Assembly: GCA_963920525.1 (NCBI GenBank) | Contig: OY986437.1 | Location: forward strand, 96,349,175 to 96,413,174 | DNA from: Dichetophora obliterata | Lineage: Eukaryota; Arthropoda; Insecta; Diptera; Sciomyzidae | Length of the DNA stretch: 64,000 nt | Reading direction: 5' to 3' | In this document: piece by piece, positions 12,001-24,189 of the stretch | Layout of the letters: each line of letters starts with the position of its first letter | Numbering within the stretch: position 1 is the first letter of the stretch | Position numbers and translations under genes: made by a program | Notes under the pieces: model-generated | What the model was told of the DNA's origin: nothing | Database searches by the model: none | The model's input: only the letters and a program-made list of their open reading frames with translations

Positions 12001-13262
12001 CTAAGAAGACTTATAAAGTATAATTGTGCTGAAATAATATTTTATTTTCCAAAGAATCAAAAGTACTGAGAAGTATTTAAAATATTTCATGAAATTCTTT
12101 TAAAAGTGACACTCAAAAACCGACTGTCAACTATGACCTTGACCGATTTTACTCCGACTTCTTTTTAATTTTTCATTGTTTTAATAGTTTTGTTAAGCTG
12201 AATTGAGAATATTTAACTTTAAAAACATCGAATCGGTGTCTGAAACAATATAAAAAATTATATATTGATATTCATTCATAAAATCAAACTTTAAGGTAGC
12301 ATAAAAATTTAAAATACCTTCTTTCTTGCTTATAGCGATACAAACTTTTTAATAACTTCATCGAAATCAATGTTCCTCTTTCAAATCAATGAACCTCTTC
12401 GCCTTTAATAGATAGCTTTGAGGCGTGTGTAAGTTTTACCTGCCCTATAGTAGACCGTAAATACTTTTTATTAATTTAAGTTTGGAAAAGCTTCTCTCGC
12501 ATGAATCAACAAATCATTAAAAAATATTTTAAGCCAAGTTTAAGATTTGGCAACGACTCTTGGAATTTCCATTCAAAAATAAATTTTTGAAAATATTTTC
12601 AGAAGCAGCAAGCTCGACGGCAGGGTTTCTTCAAATACATTTTGGTTTACTATTTATATTGCATACTTTACGGACCACTTGCAAAAAACGATTACATAAT
12701 TTCAGATACTATTTAGTTACATAAAAGCATTTATATAGCAAAACTTTATACTTTATGAAAAAATTGTAGCATCCATCCAATTATAACTCTATATAAAATA
12801 TATCTACATTTTTAATTCATCTTTATGATGGCCTACACCCCCCACCAAACATTATACATACATTTTTAATTTGTCTTAGTTAATACGAACGCTGAGCAAT
12901 GCTTTCAGGTATTTTTTGCACCTTTTAACGTCTGCAATGTAAAAGTGCATTCAATATGATAAGTTCAATCATAGGTATTGAAAAAACATAATATTTTGAT
13001 ATTAAATTATTCACTCATATTAAAAGAAAATTTATATTAATACAAAAAATTGTACATTATAATACAGGTTAATGTTGAAAAAAATTTGTCTCTCAATTTT
13101 GCACCCCATCTGTCTGTTCAACCGAGGCGGACTGCTCCCCTTGCTATGCTGCTGGGTGTGAATATTGAAAGGAACATCAAAAATTTTCTTTTATTATACT
13201 CTCATCTTTTCCACACCGCAAAATGATGGGATTTCAGTCTTTTTTTAGGATATTTGGCCTAT
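9067..13262. other. Long gene-less stretch
   Basis: About 4 kb of AT-rich sequence without a supportable gene. GGGTAATTAAGTAATTAGG-type TAATTAAG words cluster at 10575-10625. A duplicated TGGCTTGACAGG occurs at 10021-10050, next to a hAT-like end. Nothing else was recognised. Confidence 0.4.
10045..10080 (+). repeat. hAT-like left end sequence
   Basis: CAGGGGCGGATGCAGG followed by G-rich sequence (GGGGAGGTGG) resembles the terminal sequence CAGTGGCGGATCCAG of the hAT-type element ending at 57679. The preceding 8 bases are TGGCTTGA. That same 8-mer plus CAG occurs 16 bp upstream, possibly a footprint. No partner end with a matching duplication was found; the nearest candidate is the opposite-facing end at 15848-15866. 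Confidence 0.4.
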
Positions 13263-14157
13263 TTGAGAACGTGAGGTATTTCGGGTATTTCGGTTGGTAT
13301 TTTATTTGAAGGTACAATTCTTCCGGTTATTAATGGAAAATAATTCCATTCAAATGTCTGCCTCGGTTGGCCATGCAGTAGCCTACACGATCGGTCCAAT
13401 TTTTAAGCACATTATCGATTGTGTGCAGCTGTATTTCACCAATGGCTTCACGACGAATATTGTCCTTTAAAGCGTCAACTGTCTCTGGCTTGTCGGCGTA
13501 ACACTTATCTTTGAGGGCACCCCACAAATAATAGTCCAACGGTGTCAAATCGCAGCTCCGAGGTGGCCATCAGCGGGGATCGACATCAGCTCTGCGGCTG
13601 ATAATGCGATCTTCAAAACCAGGGCGCAAAACATCGAGTGTAGGTAGCTTCGGCTGTGTGGCACGTAGCGCCGTCCTGTGGAAACCAAATGTTGCCAATA
13701 TCCTCCTCTTCAATTTTTGTGAACAAAAATTCGTTCAACATGGCCCGATAACGATCGCCATTGACTGTAACGGCCACACCTTGCTCATTTTCGAAGAAAA
13801 ATGGCCCAACTATGCCTCTGGACCAAAATCCGCACCAAACAGTGACTCGTTTTGGGTGCAGCGGCTTTTCAATGTATGCGTGCGAGTTTTCTGTGCCCCA
13901 AATGCGACAATTTTGCTTGTTTACATACCCGCCAAGATCAAAATGAGCTTCATCTGAAAAGATGATTTTTTGGCAAAATCGGCATCTTCTGTAAGTCGAT
14001 CGCAGGCCCACTTCTCAGCGTTGTTCAAGCGTATACACAACCATATTCGTTCAGCGGAAGGATAAAACTAATTATCTGTCAAATCAGACATGAGCTAAGT
14101 GTGACCATTCACGAAATAAGCACTAGTTGAAAAAAAAAAAGTTAGATGACGGACCCT
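13263..14157 (-). mobile_element. Mariner-family (DD41D-like) transposon relic
   Basis: A degenerate minus-strand element. The 5' end is probably at 14157, where the reverse strand reads CAGGGTCCGTCATC after a TA. An AATAAA-bearing tail after the stop codon lies near 13290-13330. The N-terminal DNA-binding region is missing between about 14040 and 14100, so this is an internally deleted copy. The opposite terminus could not be matched. Confidence 0.7.
13330..14040 (-). pseudogene. DD41D-like mariner transposase, broken
   Basis: Reading the minus strand from about 14040, the order is WACDRLTED, IIFSDEAHF (first catalytic Asp), NKQNCRIWGTEN, RVTVWCGFWS, GPFFFENEQG, NDRYRAMLNEFL-like, FPQDGATCHTAE (second Asp), WPPRSCDLTPLDYYLWG (third Asp), then a C-terminal tail ending NGIIFH. 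Frameshifts lie near 13975 and 13612. A TGA precedes WPP at about 13570, with a probable 9-bp insertion. The second-to-third Asp spacing is about 45 as it stands and about 41 if the indels are discounted, which points to the rosa-like DD41D branch. Non-functional. Confidence 0.85.
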
Positions 14158-14660
14158 GTATAAGAAGTTTTTTAGACTATTTATTCTTAACATTGGATTA
14201 TAAAAGAAAAACTTTAAAAAAATAAGAAAATCCTTAATGCTATAAATATTTTGGTGTGATTTTTCTAAGGATTTTCGTGTTCTTTTGGTGGGATAAAGAA
14301 TGCTGAATTGGGATGCGACTACATACAAATCACATCACTGGTTGTTATGCTTGTTGGTTTGGATCTTGTCGTAATCACGAACGCAGCATCGTGTCGTTGG
14401 TTGAAACCAATCAATAAATCAGAATTTGTCTTCATTACTGTATAAAAAGAATTTCTATGTCTGCACTTACGATACTAATGAAACTTTGGATTTTTTTCTT
14501 TCATATTAAAGCTCACTGTGCGGTGCTTGGATATATTTGATCCGAAAAATGCGGTGTTTGTGTAATTTCAGGTTGCGGTTGTAAGTATGACATAAGCAGA
14601 ACAGGAACAAAATTCAGTGCATTAGCAATAGAAACAGCTACCAAAGTTTGCAGCATAGGA
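14158..14660. other. Gene-less spacer
   Basis: Lies between the mariner relic and the hAT-type MITE. No exon or repeat was recognised. Confidence 0.35.
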
Positions 14661-14668
14661 GTGTGAAT

Positions 14669-15709
14669 CAGAGAACTGCACATGCCTACTTGAAGTTCAA
14701 GCCTTCTCAAGTACTTGAATTTAAGTGTGTATCCAAACTTAAAAAAGTAAGCTTTAGCCAGCTTGCAAAAATTCCAAACAGATACAAGTCATATTCATGC
14801 TTGGTCGTTGGCTTGGCTTGTTGAGACTTACTTTGTCGGGCAGAAAGTTGAAAAGCCTGAAACGATCGGCAAAAGCTTGTAAACTCGCAAGTATCCAATT
14901 AATTGAATTTAAAGCAAGTATCCACAAAATGCAATGAGCTTGTGAAGAGAGAGCTTAAGCGTAATAGGACTTTAAAGGATTATGTGGACTTCGTGGTTGG
15001 AAGTTTTAGGGGTAGATGATTTCGAATCTGATGTAAAAATTTAAATTGTTTTTTTGCGAATTCTTGTAATTTTGAAATTCTAACAGCGGATTTGATTTCG
15101 AATATAATGTCACAGTTTTAAAATTTAACATGGGGGTTAGGGTTGCCACATTACTTTTTTATTTTTATGAATTCTGGGCTGGCGTGAAGTAAAGGGTAAA
15201 AATGGGTCGCTGAATCCGAATCCGTTGTCAGAACTTCAAAATAATAAAATTTTTAAATGATAGGGCTGCCACCAAATAATATGTATTTTTAAGAATTTTA
15301 AACAATATTTAACAAAGTTAGGGAGTCCCTGATTTCAAATCTGAAGTCAGAATTTTAAAATTCAATATGGTGATTAGGGCTGCCACTAATGCCAATTTTT
15401 TGCATTTTTATGAATTCGGGGCTGGCAAAAAAAATTATATACCAAAAATAGGTCGCTGAATCCGAATCCATTGTCAGAAGGTAAAAATTATAAAATTTTA
15501 TAATAATAGGGTTGCCAGATAAAAAAAAAATGTATTTTCAAAAGTAGAAGCAATCCTTTTATTTCAAAATTTTATAATTTTAAAATTCTGACCACGGATT
15601 CGGATCTAGCTTCGATTTGAATTCTTGAGTTCTAGATTCAAGCTAGCTTGAATTTGTATTTTAAGCAAGTGCTTAAAATAGACTTCAAGTAGGCTTGTGT
15701 AGTTCTCTG
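14669..15709. mobile_element. hAT-type MITE, copy A
   Basis: The element starts CAGAGAACTGCACATGCCTA and ends with the inverse of CAGAGAACTACACAAGCCTA. A perfect 8-bp duplication GTGTGAAT flanks it (14661-14668 and 15710-15717), the hallmark of hAT insertion. Subterminal CAAGTACTTGAA words are repeated. The centre (about 15000-15560) is a degenerate tandem series, with unit near 120 bp containing GATTTCGAATCTGATGT, AAAATTC and AGGGTTGCCAC. It encodes no transposase. A second copy is at 27994-28836. Confidence 0.92.
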
Positions 15710-15847
15710 GTGTGAATATTTGAAATATATTAAAAAAAAAATCAATGTTCTACTTTTTGGCACCTTTAGCCCACATAAACATCAGTACATCACATTTAAA
15801 TGCAGATTCTCCGAGAATTTCTGGGGGACGGTTTTAACCCCCTAAAC

Positions 15848-15866
15848 CCCCCTGAATCCGCGCCTG
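15848..15866 (-). repeat. hAT-like end sequence, opposite facing
   Basis: CCCCCCTGAATCCGCGCCTG is the inverse of CAGGCGCGGATTCAGG, very like the left end of the hAT-type element at 52409 (CAGGCGCGAATCCACGG). It could close an element opened at 10045, but the flanking 8-mers (TGGCTTGA and CACCACGG) do not match, so it is reported as an orphan end. Confidence 0.45.
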
Positions 15867-17140
15867 CACCACGGTACAGACGACACATGTATCACATTCG
15901 CCATGAATAGATACGACAATGGAAGATTCACAGGTTTAGGTGCTTTCAGATTAGTTAGATGTAGATACACTTGAATTGGTGTTCCATTTCAAGTTTAGGT
16001 CTCTTTGGATTAGTATTCTTTTTATATATATTACGCAAACGCAAATTTTGTCCGGCGTAAGGCTTTTTAAGTACAAGTCCAATCTTAATAAATTGAGTAT
16101 GGTTTGGTAGGTTTAGACCTGTAGATGTGCAAACTGGACTTTTTATTTCTTAAAAATTTATATTTTTTAAGTTGTAGCGAGTTAAAGTTTGCATATAATT
16201 TTTATTGTTATATTGCTTTTTCTCTTCTTAATTTCAGCATATGCCTAAACATATGTGAGGTATTTTGCGCTACCTATCGGCTAATAGCTATGAAACTGTT
16301 ATACTGACGAATAATCTTTTATAATTTCACAGCTAAAACTATGAATTGATATATTCAATATCAAAGTGGTACAGGAATGATTTCTTACAGTTGAAAAAAA
16401 TTTCTAAACTATTGGTTGGAAAATTTTTTAATTTTTAAAAATTTACTCAAAAATTTAATAAGAAATTGGAAACTGGTAGGAAAAGTTTTTGTTCAAGAAT
16501 TTTTCAACAGGAAATCAAGAAATATTCTTACTCCTGTATACATAAAATAAATTTGGGTATGAAATTAAATATGCTAACATTATATCGTCGTTCCACGTGC
16601 AATACCGCGCATATTGCAAAAAGGCCAAAAATAATTTCGTTTCAATTTTGATCAGTTGAAAATCTATTCATTAGCTTAAAATAAAATCTAGGAATGTTTG
16701 ATTTTTGCGTTTTAGCCCCACATGGGCTTACTAGTTGTACATATTGTACATATTAATGTGTTTACAGATATGTGTTTGAGAGATATGTGTAATCAGAATC
16801 AATGACGGTACTGCAGGTAATTTAAAATTTTATGTTTGATTGAGTCCATGGATTCACTTAAGGCCTTAGTATCACATATAAAATAAAGTGGCTGGGTTCT
16901 AAACCATCTGGCAAATCCCAATAAAAGTCAGAAAATACGAAGTAAAACACCTATAATTTTATAATAAGTTGAGATTTTATTTATTTAGATGGCCTCAGAT
17001 GCAAAACAAGTTATCAGACGAAACTTAGGCTAAAAAAATCGTATTGAATGAAAGTGTTCAATCATGATTTTCTTCACCTTCATACAAATCGGTGTTACAA
17101 TGTTTGCATGTGATATACGAAAGCGTTCCCATATTGGCGC
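15867..17140. other. Gene-less stretch
   Basis: AT-rich sequence with no coding or structured feature that I could support. Confidence 0.4.
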
Positions 17141-17220
17141 ACTTCAAGTAAACAGATATGTGTTACATTCAGGAACCTAACGGTTATGATTTTTTTCCAA
17201 AAAGTCAACAAATAATCGTT

Positions 17221-17400
17221 ATTTTTTGACCGAATTTATTTCGATCAAAAATAAATGTTTTAATTTGACTTTTATTTTTTTGATCAAAAATAACTGTTAA
17301 GACTTGACTTTTACTTTTTGATCAAAAATAACAGTTAGAAATTTACTTTTATTTTTTCGATCAATAATAAAAGTTAAACTTTTACTTTTATTTTTGATTT
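17221..17400. repeat. 39-bp palindromic tandem array
   Basis: The near-palindrome TTTTTGATCAAAAA recurs with its GATC at about 17243, 17282, 17320 and 17359, a spacing of 38-39 bp. Units also share ACTTTTA and TAA.TGTTAA. Flanking ACGGTTATGATT (17178) suggests it is the arm of a MITE-like element. Confidence 0.75.
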
Positions 17401-17850
17401 TTTCCAATAAAGGTTGAATTTAATTATAATTTAATTAATTATAAATTAATATGTGTAAATAAATAAATTATGTATATAATTATAAATAATTATGTATATA
17501 ATTAAATTTATCATATAATTTAATAATTATTATTCTTTTGCACCTATTCGTAACATTTTTGCAAAGAGAAAAAACATTACTATCGATCTTCATACCCTTG
17601 CACATCGTTATTTAAGTGACATCGCTTATTTGCTTATCATTGCACATTGTGTTTTCATTTATTTCGCAAACAACTGGGGCAGTGGCTACAAACAGATGAT
17701 ATAAGAATTAACATATGACTTTTACTTTTGAAGATTATTATTCCTTAGCTAACAAGCATCACATTGCTATATTTAAATACCGAATAGACTTACTCTTTCC
17801 ATTTGACTTTTTGAATAGAAATTTCGGAAATAATTGTTATTTTCGGTCCT
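17400..17850. other. Low-complexity AT stretch
   Basis: Bases 17420-17540 are almost pure A/T (AATTATAAATAATTATG-type runs). The remainder shows nothing recognisable. Confidence 0.5.
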
Positions 17851-18190
17851 TGGTTGCATTTGATGGAGTTTTTAGGTAAAAGCCTTAAACAAATGGAGCA
17901 AAAATCGATGTCCGTATCAGATGGTGCTGATGATTTTGATAGTTATTTTGTCCTGGAACGCTTAGGTGGTGCTGGTTGTGACTTCTCCGGTTCTGCTTTT
18001 GCTGGTGGTTTTGACTTTGCTGCTGTTTTTTTCTTTTTCAGATCATTAATTTTGTCTGCAGAAGTCAACACGCCACTCTCCATTGCTTTTCGGCCACGTT
18101 TCGATTGTTTCTTTGGATTCGCTGCTTTCAGTGGCCCTATTTTATTCGGAAGCGACGAAAAACTTGTGCCTTCTGTTGATTGACAGTTTT
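17850..18190 (-). pseudogene. Pogo/Tigger-like transposase C-terminal relic
   Basis: On the minus strand a roughly 80-codon frame starts near 18185. It reads SSLPNKIGPLKAANPKKQSK, RGRKAMESGVLTSADK, then a Lys/Pro-rich linker to a TAA. After that stop the same phase continues DTDIDFCSICLRLLP and NSIKCN. In pogo/Tigger-type DDE transposases the tail after the catalytic domain has this order: a P.PR..RGRK..S.ILT motif, a charged linker and a Cys-rich finger. The catalytic core is absent. The 109-residue open frame on the opposite strand is its shadow. The family assignment is from recalled motif order. Confidence 0.6.
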
Positions 18191-18589
18191 AGTACAAATT
18201 TAGTACGAAAAACGGATGGTTCATAAACTAGCCACCACATTGGTTTATGAGCCAGCCATGACGCCATTTTGCAAACGTTAAAAAGAACGACACTTCAAAT
18301 CATATTTTGACAAAACCAAATATTGGATCATAAAAAAAAATCAAAACACTAAATAAATATGCACTAAACTCATCTTTTTGGAATAAATTCATTCACTTGG
18401 ATACCACAAACCATACGGCTGTACACTTCGGTGTAACTACAAAAACTGAGTCATGTCAAAAGACAAACCTGACAGTTGAAATATTGGCGATGTGTCAATA
18501 AGGGAAAGAAAAATAAGTAATGGTTCACAACCCAGCCCTCTCCCCTACTATTTGCCCTTTTTATTTAATTAATAATATGTATGTGAAAG

Positions 18590-19110
18590 CGAAGTTTAGG
18601 ATCCATTCTAACTCCAAGATCATTGAAGATGTTTAAAGACTCCAATAGATATTCACAAATTTGGTAAGTATATTTAATCGATGGCTTATACGAGAAAGTC
18701 ATATACATTTAAATCTGTTTGCTTTGTTTGATTCTGCAACTAGGGAATGTGGACAACCCTTTCATACAATGAAGCATGAGACCAATGAAGCATATGCTTG
18801 CATTTTTTCCTGTTGAGTTTCATGAGATTCGTTTTGCACCAGTTATGAAGATGATCAAGACTGCGTTGCTATCATTTGTAAACTAAAGTAAGAGTTTGAG
18901 GTCGTCGGCACACATTAAGATGCTTGTATAAAGTAAAAAAAGAAGAAGACGAAGGTGACTTTCTTCAGGTACTCCGGAAGTAACAGGTAACTCGTGTGAT
19001 TTCTCGAGCTTAAATAGAACCGATTTTGTTCTATTGTTTAAATACGATTCAATCCATTTCACCAAAGTTGTAAGAAAACCAACAAGAGATAATTTTAAGA
19101 TCAAAAGTTT
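18590..19110 (-). pseudogene. LINE reverse transcriptase relic (jockey-like)
   Basis: From about 19104 the minus strand reads KWIESYLNNRTKSV, then SHELPVTSGVP followed by HL.LLLFLLY, then CADDLKLLL. These match the thumb-proximal R.Q.V..G..S....V..GVPQGS and (Y/F)ADD motifs of jockey-type LINEs. The catalytic tyrosine is replaced by Cys, and bases are missing between LLY and ADD. Downstream, HNWCKTNLMKLNRKKCK and DLGVRMDPKLRFH follow in other phases. It is truncated at both ends with several frameshifts and is not functional. Confidence 0.75.
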
Positions 19111-22100
19111 TAGTTTACGACGTTAAAAGCACTTTATATAGCGGTGCCCTTCCTGTTTTTAGAATTTTTGATTTTTTATTTTTTTTTTTTTTTTTGAGTC
19201 ACTAATAATTATGGCATCCAGGATTCAAATTCTGCCCTTGCAGGGTGGTTTACAAATACTTTAGTAAAATAAGCCCATCTAATGTTTACATATTTTTTTT
19301 AGCAAAACTTGCTCTACATTTTGGCTGTTTTATATAGCCTTTATCTATGAAGGTGAATTTTTTGACAAAGTCTATGACGTGGTTAATGTACCCCCCTTAA
19401 TTTCACTTAAAAATTATAGTAAAAAAGAGTTTTTTAAATTATTTGTTGTTGAAACCAGCTTCTATATTTTTATTAAAATTAATTCAAGATTTCATAATTT
19501 TTTTTTTTAAGTTCAACAAAACTGGCACTTTTTTTCAATAGCCTTTTTTTAAAACTCACAAAAACATCTAAAGAGGAGGTAATATTTACAGTAAAAGATT
19601 AATTTTTGGTTTATTAACACAGTGATACAAAATATAATAAAGTAGATATACCTGGGAAGTAATACTATTTTTCTTGTAGTTCTTGTGGAGTAAAAAGAGA
19701 ATATGTGTGTGAAATTTGCCAAGCATACCCAAAATCTTAAATTACGGTTAAAAAATCGGTCTTTGAGTTGAGTACGAATTGTAGAGTTAGTAAATTTCAA
19801 CCCTGTATTCAGAAGTTTCTTAGAAGTCAAATTGAGGTAGAAACGTCTTAAAACTCAAAAATGAAACCTTTTGGAAGTTCAATTAATAGTTCCAGTTGCT
19901 TCAGATCTTTCAATAAGTAATAACAGAGAGTTTTTATCGCTTGTACTGTGAGAGAAGTAAGCTAGAGAAACATTGAGGTAAAAGCTAATGAGGATATAAG
20001 GGAAGGTTAATACAAAGTAGAGATGCGGTGAAATAGAGGTTAAAAACATCTTTCCAATGTGTATTTTAAAAAGAAGCCCGGTCAATGACTATACTCTCTG
20101 CTAGTTACAGCAAACAAAGTTTTAAATAGTTCTTCAATAACAAAGAATAAAACCTAATGTTTATCAGTAAAATTCCCTTGAACATAATTATGTCAAACAT
20201 TTCAATCAAATTTTCCCGACTGTATTTAGAGTTTCATATGTAGCCAATATGAGCAATAACCTTTAATATATCTCATGTCAGTAGTTTTTTATGTTTTTCT
20301 AGCTCTATAATTTTTTTACAAGTAAAAGTCATTCATAACATGCATGTTATGAATATTTTCGAGCTTTCAACTCAATAGCACTCATTGTTGGTGCTCGGTA
20401 AAACTATCTAGAAAAATATGGCAAAAAAAAATCTGGGGTGCCACATCAAAACTGCAATAGTTGTATGAATGAATGACTAACAGACTGATTGACTGCCATA
20501 TTGGCCAATGTTGAAATAAGAGGCTGGTGTTGTTATTGTTGCGGAAAGCTGCATAGTTCAAATGATATTCTTTTTTCTAAAAGTGTTTTTGAGCAGAGCA
20601 CTTCGAATTTTGTTTTTTTGGGAGAAAGCTTAAAACAGAATAGGCATTGAGTTTTACAGTTTATGAGCTTTGATGCAGCAGAGAAATATTTGAACTGGGT
20701 ATATGTAAATTTAACCACTAAACATTTAGCACTTTGACCTAGTATTCAAATGAAATTTCAATTAAATATTTTTATTTTTAATTATCCTAATAGTTATTGA
20801 AATGTACAAGTTCTACATTTCTTTTCTAATAAACTTATTGTGCTAATCCTAGTGTAATTGAAACGACAAATTTAACTGAGCTCATCTGTGGTTCACCATT
20901 TGGCCAGTCACAGCTTAGTAGACCACAACAATATAGCCCGAGTGCCATGAGAAACTTCATGTCTCTGGGTAAACAAGTGATTACCGTGGCACGCCGGCGG
21001 TGAATTGAGAAATCAATTAAATTAAATGGGTTTCATGGTAAATATAATCAGACAACAAAAGCAAAAAGCAAGAAAAACCACCAACAACAGAGTTTTGCAA
21101 TATCCTTGAGCAAAATGAGATAGAGATGGTTTTATGAAACAACAATAGAATTTTGAATGAGGTGTGGGTGAGTAGACAAGGAGCAAAACTGACATTGTAA
21201 GGAATCAATGTTGCATGTAATGTAGGAGGGAAGACGATGAAACTGTGGCTGAGTTTGAAATAGTAGATTTCAAGAGAATTTAAACGAAATGATTAAAGAA
21301 TTTAAAAAGGTTTAAAAGTATATAAATTAGGGGAGAAAAATTTATTTTTTCTAATGAAAAGCGTCAATGTTTTGCTTTGATGTGTATTAAACGATTTTAA
21401 AAGAATATTTTTTAATTAAAAATATTTAATGTTACGCAAAGTTTTAAAACAGTATTGTAACAACATTTTGCAAAGCAATAAAACACATTCTAATGGCGAC
21501 CAACGACAAAAAAAATAAAAAAGTTTTTTGGTTACATAATAGCTTAGTCATTTGAAACAACTACTGTTACTCGCACAAATACCACAGCAGAACAGCACCA
21601 CAACAATACTCTTCGACCAAATGAAAAACCCCAACAACTTAAAACACTTTGGCACCCAAAGGATGTCTTGTAAAGCAAATGTCCTGTTTTAGTGGAACTC
21701 TTCTATTTTCTCACTCAGCGTAATACGTTATGTGCAATGAAAAACTTCTTTAACAGAGCAGATTAGAATAGAGAACAAAAAACAACAGTAAAAACAGGCT
21801 TCAACAAATTTCACTAAAACTTTGGTAAACTTATTCAAAAGTTTGTAGAAATTTCTGTTTCTGTGCTGTTATAGTTTTATTTCACTTATGCCTCAATTTC
21901 TTTCAGTGTATTTTTCATTGCTTAGGCTAACCACTTTTTGTTCTTTTGTTCTTATGGTCTTAATCCCCAAAAGTCCAATTAAAAAACAGCGCTGTAGGAA
22001 AAAGCGTCTGATTAATACTGCGCATCAGTCAAAGCGGCAGATTTATGGTGACTGGAATACAAGTAGTTTTGAACCCTTAGTTTAAAGTGATTTACTGCAT

Positions 22101-22840
22101 TTTAACACAAAACACTTTTTAAACTCATTCTATGTACCTGAAGTTCGTCCATATATAATTATTTTTTCACATTCAGAATGAAGAAAAAATAATTCTCTGA
22201 GAAGAATAAAAAAGTGTCCTCTGAATAACAAAAACTCCTTACTTAGTTTCTAAAGGTTTCACTGTTGAAATTTGCTTGAAATAAATGTTCTTATATAAAA
22301 TCTGAAACTCTACTTTATACTTTTCAGTTAAGATATCTTGTAGCTTAGACATAATAGACAATTCTTGCGGCCGTTACTTACGAATGGAGGTGCCCTTTAA
22401 TTCTTTAGAATATTATATCTTCAAAAAACTTTGTATATCTGGTAGTCAGAATTTCTATTGCTTACAACCTCTAGTAGATATTTTATATATTTTCTTTTAT
22501 TCAATTCATAGTCAGAAATCGTGATGTTAGCTCAAAAACATTTTGGTATTTTATATGAACGAATATGACTTAATCTATTGGTTTTAATGGCAAATAAAAG
22601 CTTTCAAAATTCTACGTCTAAATTTAGTTTTTGAGAGTCAGCTTAAACGCAATGGAATTTTTATTCAATTTTCGATTGGATGCCGATTTGTTTGAATAAA
22701 AATCGCTTTATCGATAGATTTTCTTAAATTAATCAAAAACTTTCTAAGCTGTACGCAAAATTGGAACTTACGCCTGCTCGGTCTTTGGACCGAATTCCTA
22801 TTCTCTGAACCTATGACTGTTAATTGACTGTTAATTGCTA
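19111..22840. other. Long gene-less stretch
   Basis: About 3.7 kb with no exon, RNA gene or element boundary that I can defend. A direct TGCATGTTATGAA/TCATAACATGCA hairpin lies at 20332-20352. Short open frames here lack motifs and show AT-biased, non-coding composition. Confidence 0.4.
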
Positions 22841-22844
22841 TGCT

Positions 22845-23814
22845 GCACGCAGAGAAAAGACATGGTTGAGACATGATTACTGCAATAATAATTTTTTTAT
22901 TAAAATTATTGTACTATTTCTGCAACTACAAATTTTTGCCTTAATAAAGTCATTATTTACTAATGGTGGTGCCAAAAATAACATTATAGTTGAAATCATA
23001 ACATCATTGAAATCGTCAACACACTATGATCGCCTTAACTATTAGTTGCAACAAAAATGTTGTATATCTGTCAATCATGATAAATGTGAATATTATTATA
23101 AAGACAAACATAAAATAATTTTTAATGTTTGTCTGAACTATTCTTTGATTGTTGGCAAACGAAGCAGAACATAACCAAAAATCGAAAGAATTTATTGTGT
23201 CTGAACAGTTTGCAGGAAAAACTTTCACTTCACTGAGACACAATAAGTTTTATCGATTCCTGGCTATGTGCCGTTTCGTTTTTCAACTGTTCAATTATTG
23301 TGTTTTGTTTTAAATCGCCCTGTCTTAAAAACAGCACGCGGAAAAGTGATACTTTCGACTTTAATTGTAGCAAACATATTTCTTTTTACCGTAAATATAT
23401 TTCGCAATTCTGACTATATTTTGTTTATCACACATGTTGCTAATTTTGTGACAATGCACTTAATGTACCATATTAATGAATGGCATTAGTCAGGCGAGCG
23501 GTAGTAGCGGCTGTGGCCATCTGGTAGTGTGCGTGGCTCGTTAGCGAAAAAGCCGCGGTTCAAACCCCAGCTTGGAAAGCAAATTTTATCAACAAAATTT
23601 TTCAATTGAATTAACATTTCAGTTCAGCCCAGACAATGGCAAACCTCTGGAGATATCTTAATTAATAGCTGTGGAAATTGGAGTGCATGAAAATAAAAAA
23701 ATAAAATTATTGTATTATATGTTTAAGAACATGTTAGCAACAATCATAATCCGAATCATACTATGATCCTCTTAAAACATGGTTGTTGCAACTATGTTTT
23801 TTCTTTGCGTGTGC
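22845..23814. mobile_element. Foldback element with tRNA-like core
   Basis: The left end reads CACGCAGAGAAAAGACATGG. The right end is the inverse of CACGCAAAGAAAAAACATAG, with GTTG following each. The arms carry AACATTATAG/ATCATAATCC words in opposite orientation. The core at 23516-23570 is tRNA-like. There is no coding potential. A clear target duplication was not identified. Confidence 0.6.
23516..23570 (+). other. tRNA-like sequence (box A and box B)
   Basis: GGCCATCTGGTAGTGTGCGT resembles a tRNA 5' half with box A, and GGTTCAAACCCC 37 bases on resembles the T-loop/box B. I could not fold a complete cloverleaf, so a working tRNA is unlikely. An internal RNA polymerase III promoter of a SINE-like unit is possible. 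The location at the centre of an inverted-repeat element is notable. Confidence 0.45.
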
Positions 23815-24189
23815 AAACAGAGTAAACTCCGAAGCGGACAGCAAACTGAGTTAGCAAGCGAGATAAAAATTAGATTTTTTAGATTAGATATTTTAAAACT
23901 ATCCATCGTCAGTTTGAAGGGTAATCTGATTGGCGGCCCTCCTAGGCTTAAAACAGGTTGTGCGTTGGGTTTGAAGCACACCTGTTAAAAAGAATTCACG
24001 TCTGTGCGCAGCTAAAAATGCACGCAACCCTACATAGAGAAAGCTACAATCAAAACGGACAGCCAAAGCTTTCGCCTCTCGACTCTCACTCCTGCTTCAA
24101 AGCACTCCTCCAATCGATGATATATGCGCTCAGTGGACACACTTTCCCCATTTCATGCGTGCATCTACTGAAGAGGTGATTGGGTACCA

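Noticed and set aside
10045..15866. One 5.8-kb hAT element from the CAGGGGCGG end to the CCGCGCCTG end
   Set aside because: The ends are similar and face each other, but the adjoining 8-mers (TGGCTTGA, CACCACGG) do not match and no hAT protein lies between. Kept as two orphan ends.
17854..18183. 109-codon plus-strand frame rich in Gly/Ala/Phe
   Set aside because: The minus strand reads as a pogo/Tigger-like tail with motifs in the expected order, so this frame is its shadow.
22845..23814. Target duplication TGCA at the foldback ends
   Set aside because: The four bases overlap the end sequence itself (GCACGC/GCGTGTGC), so a duplication cannot be told from the inverted repeat.
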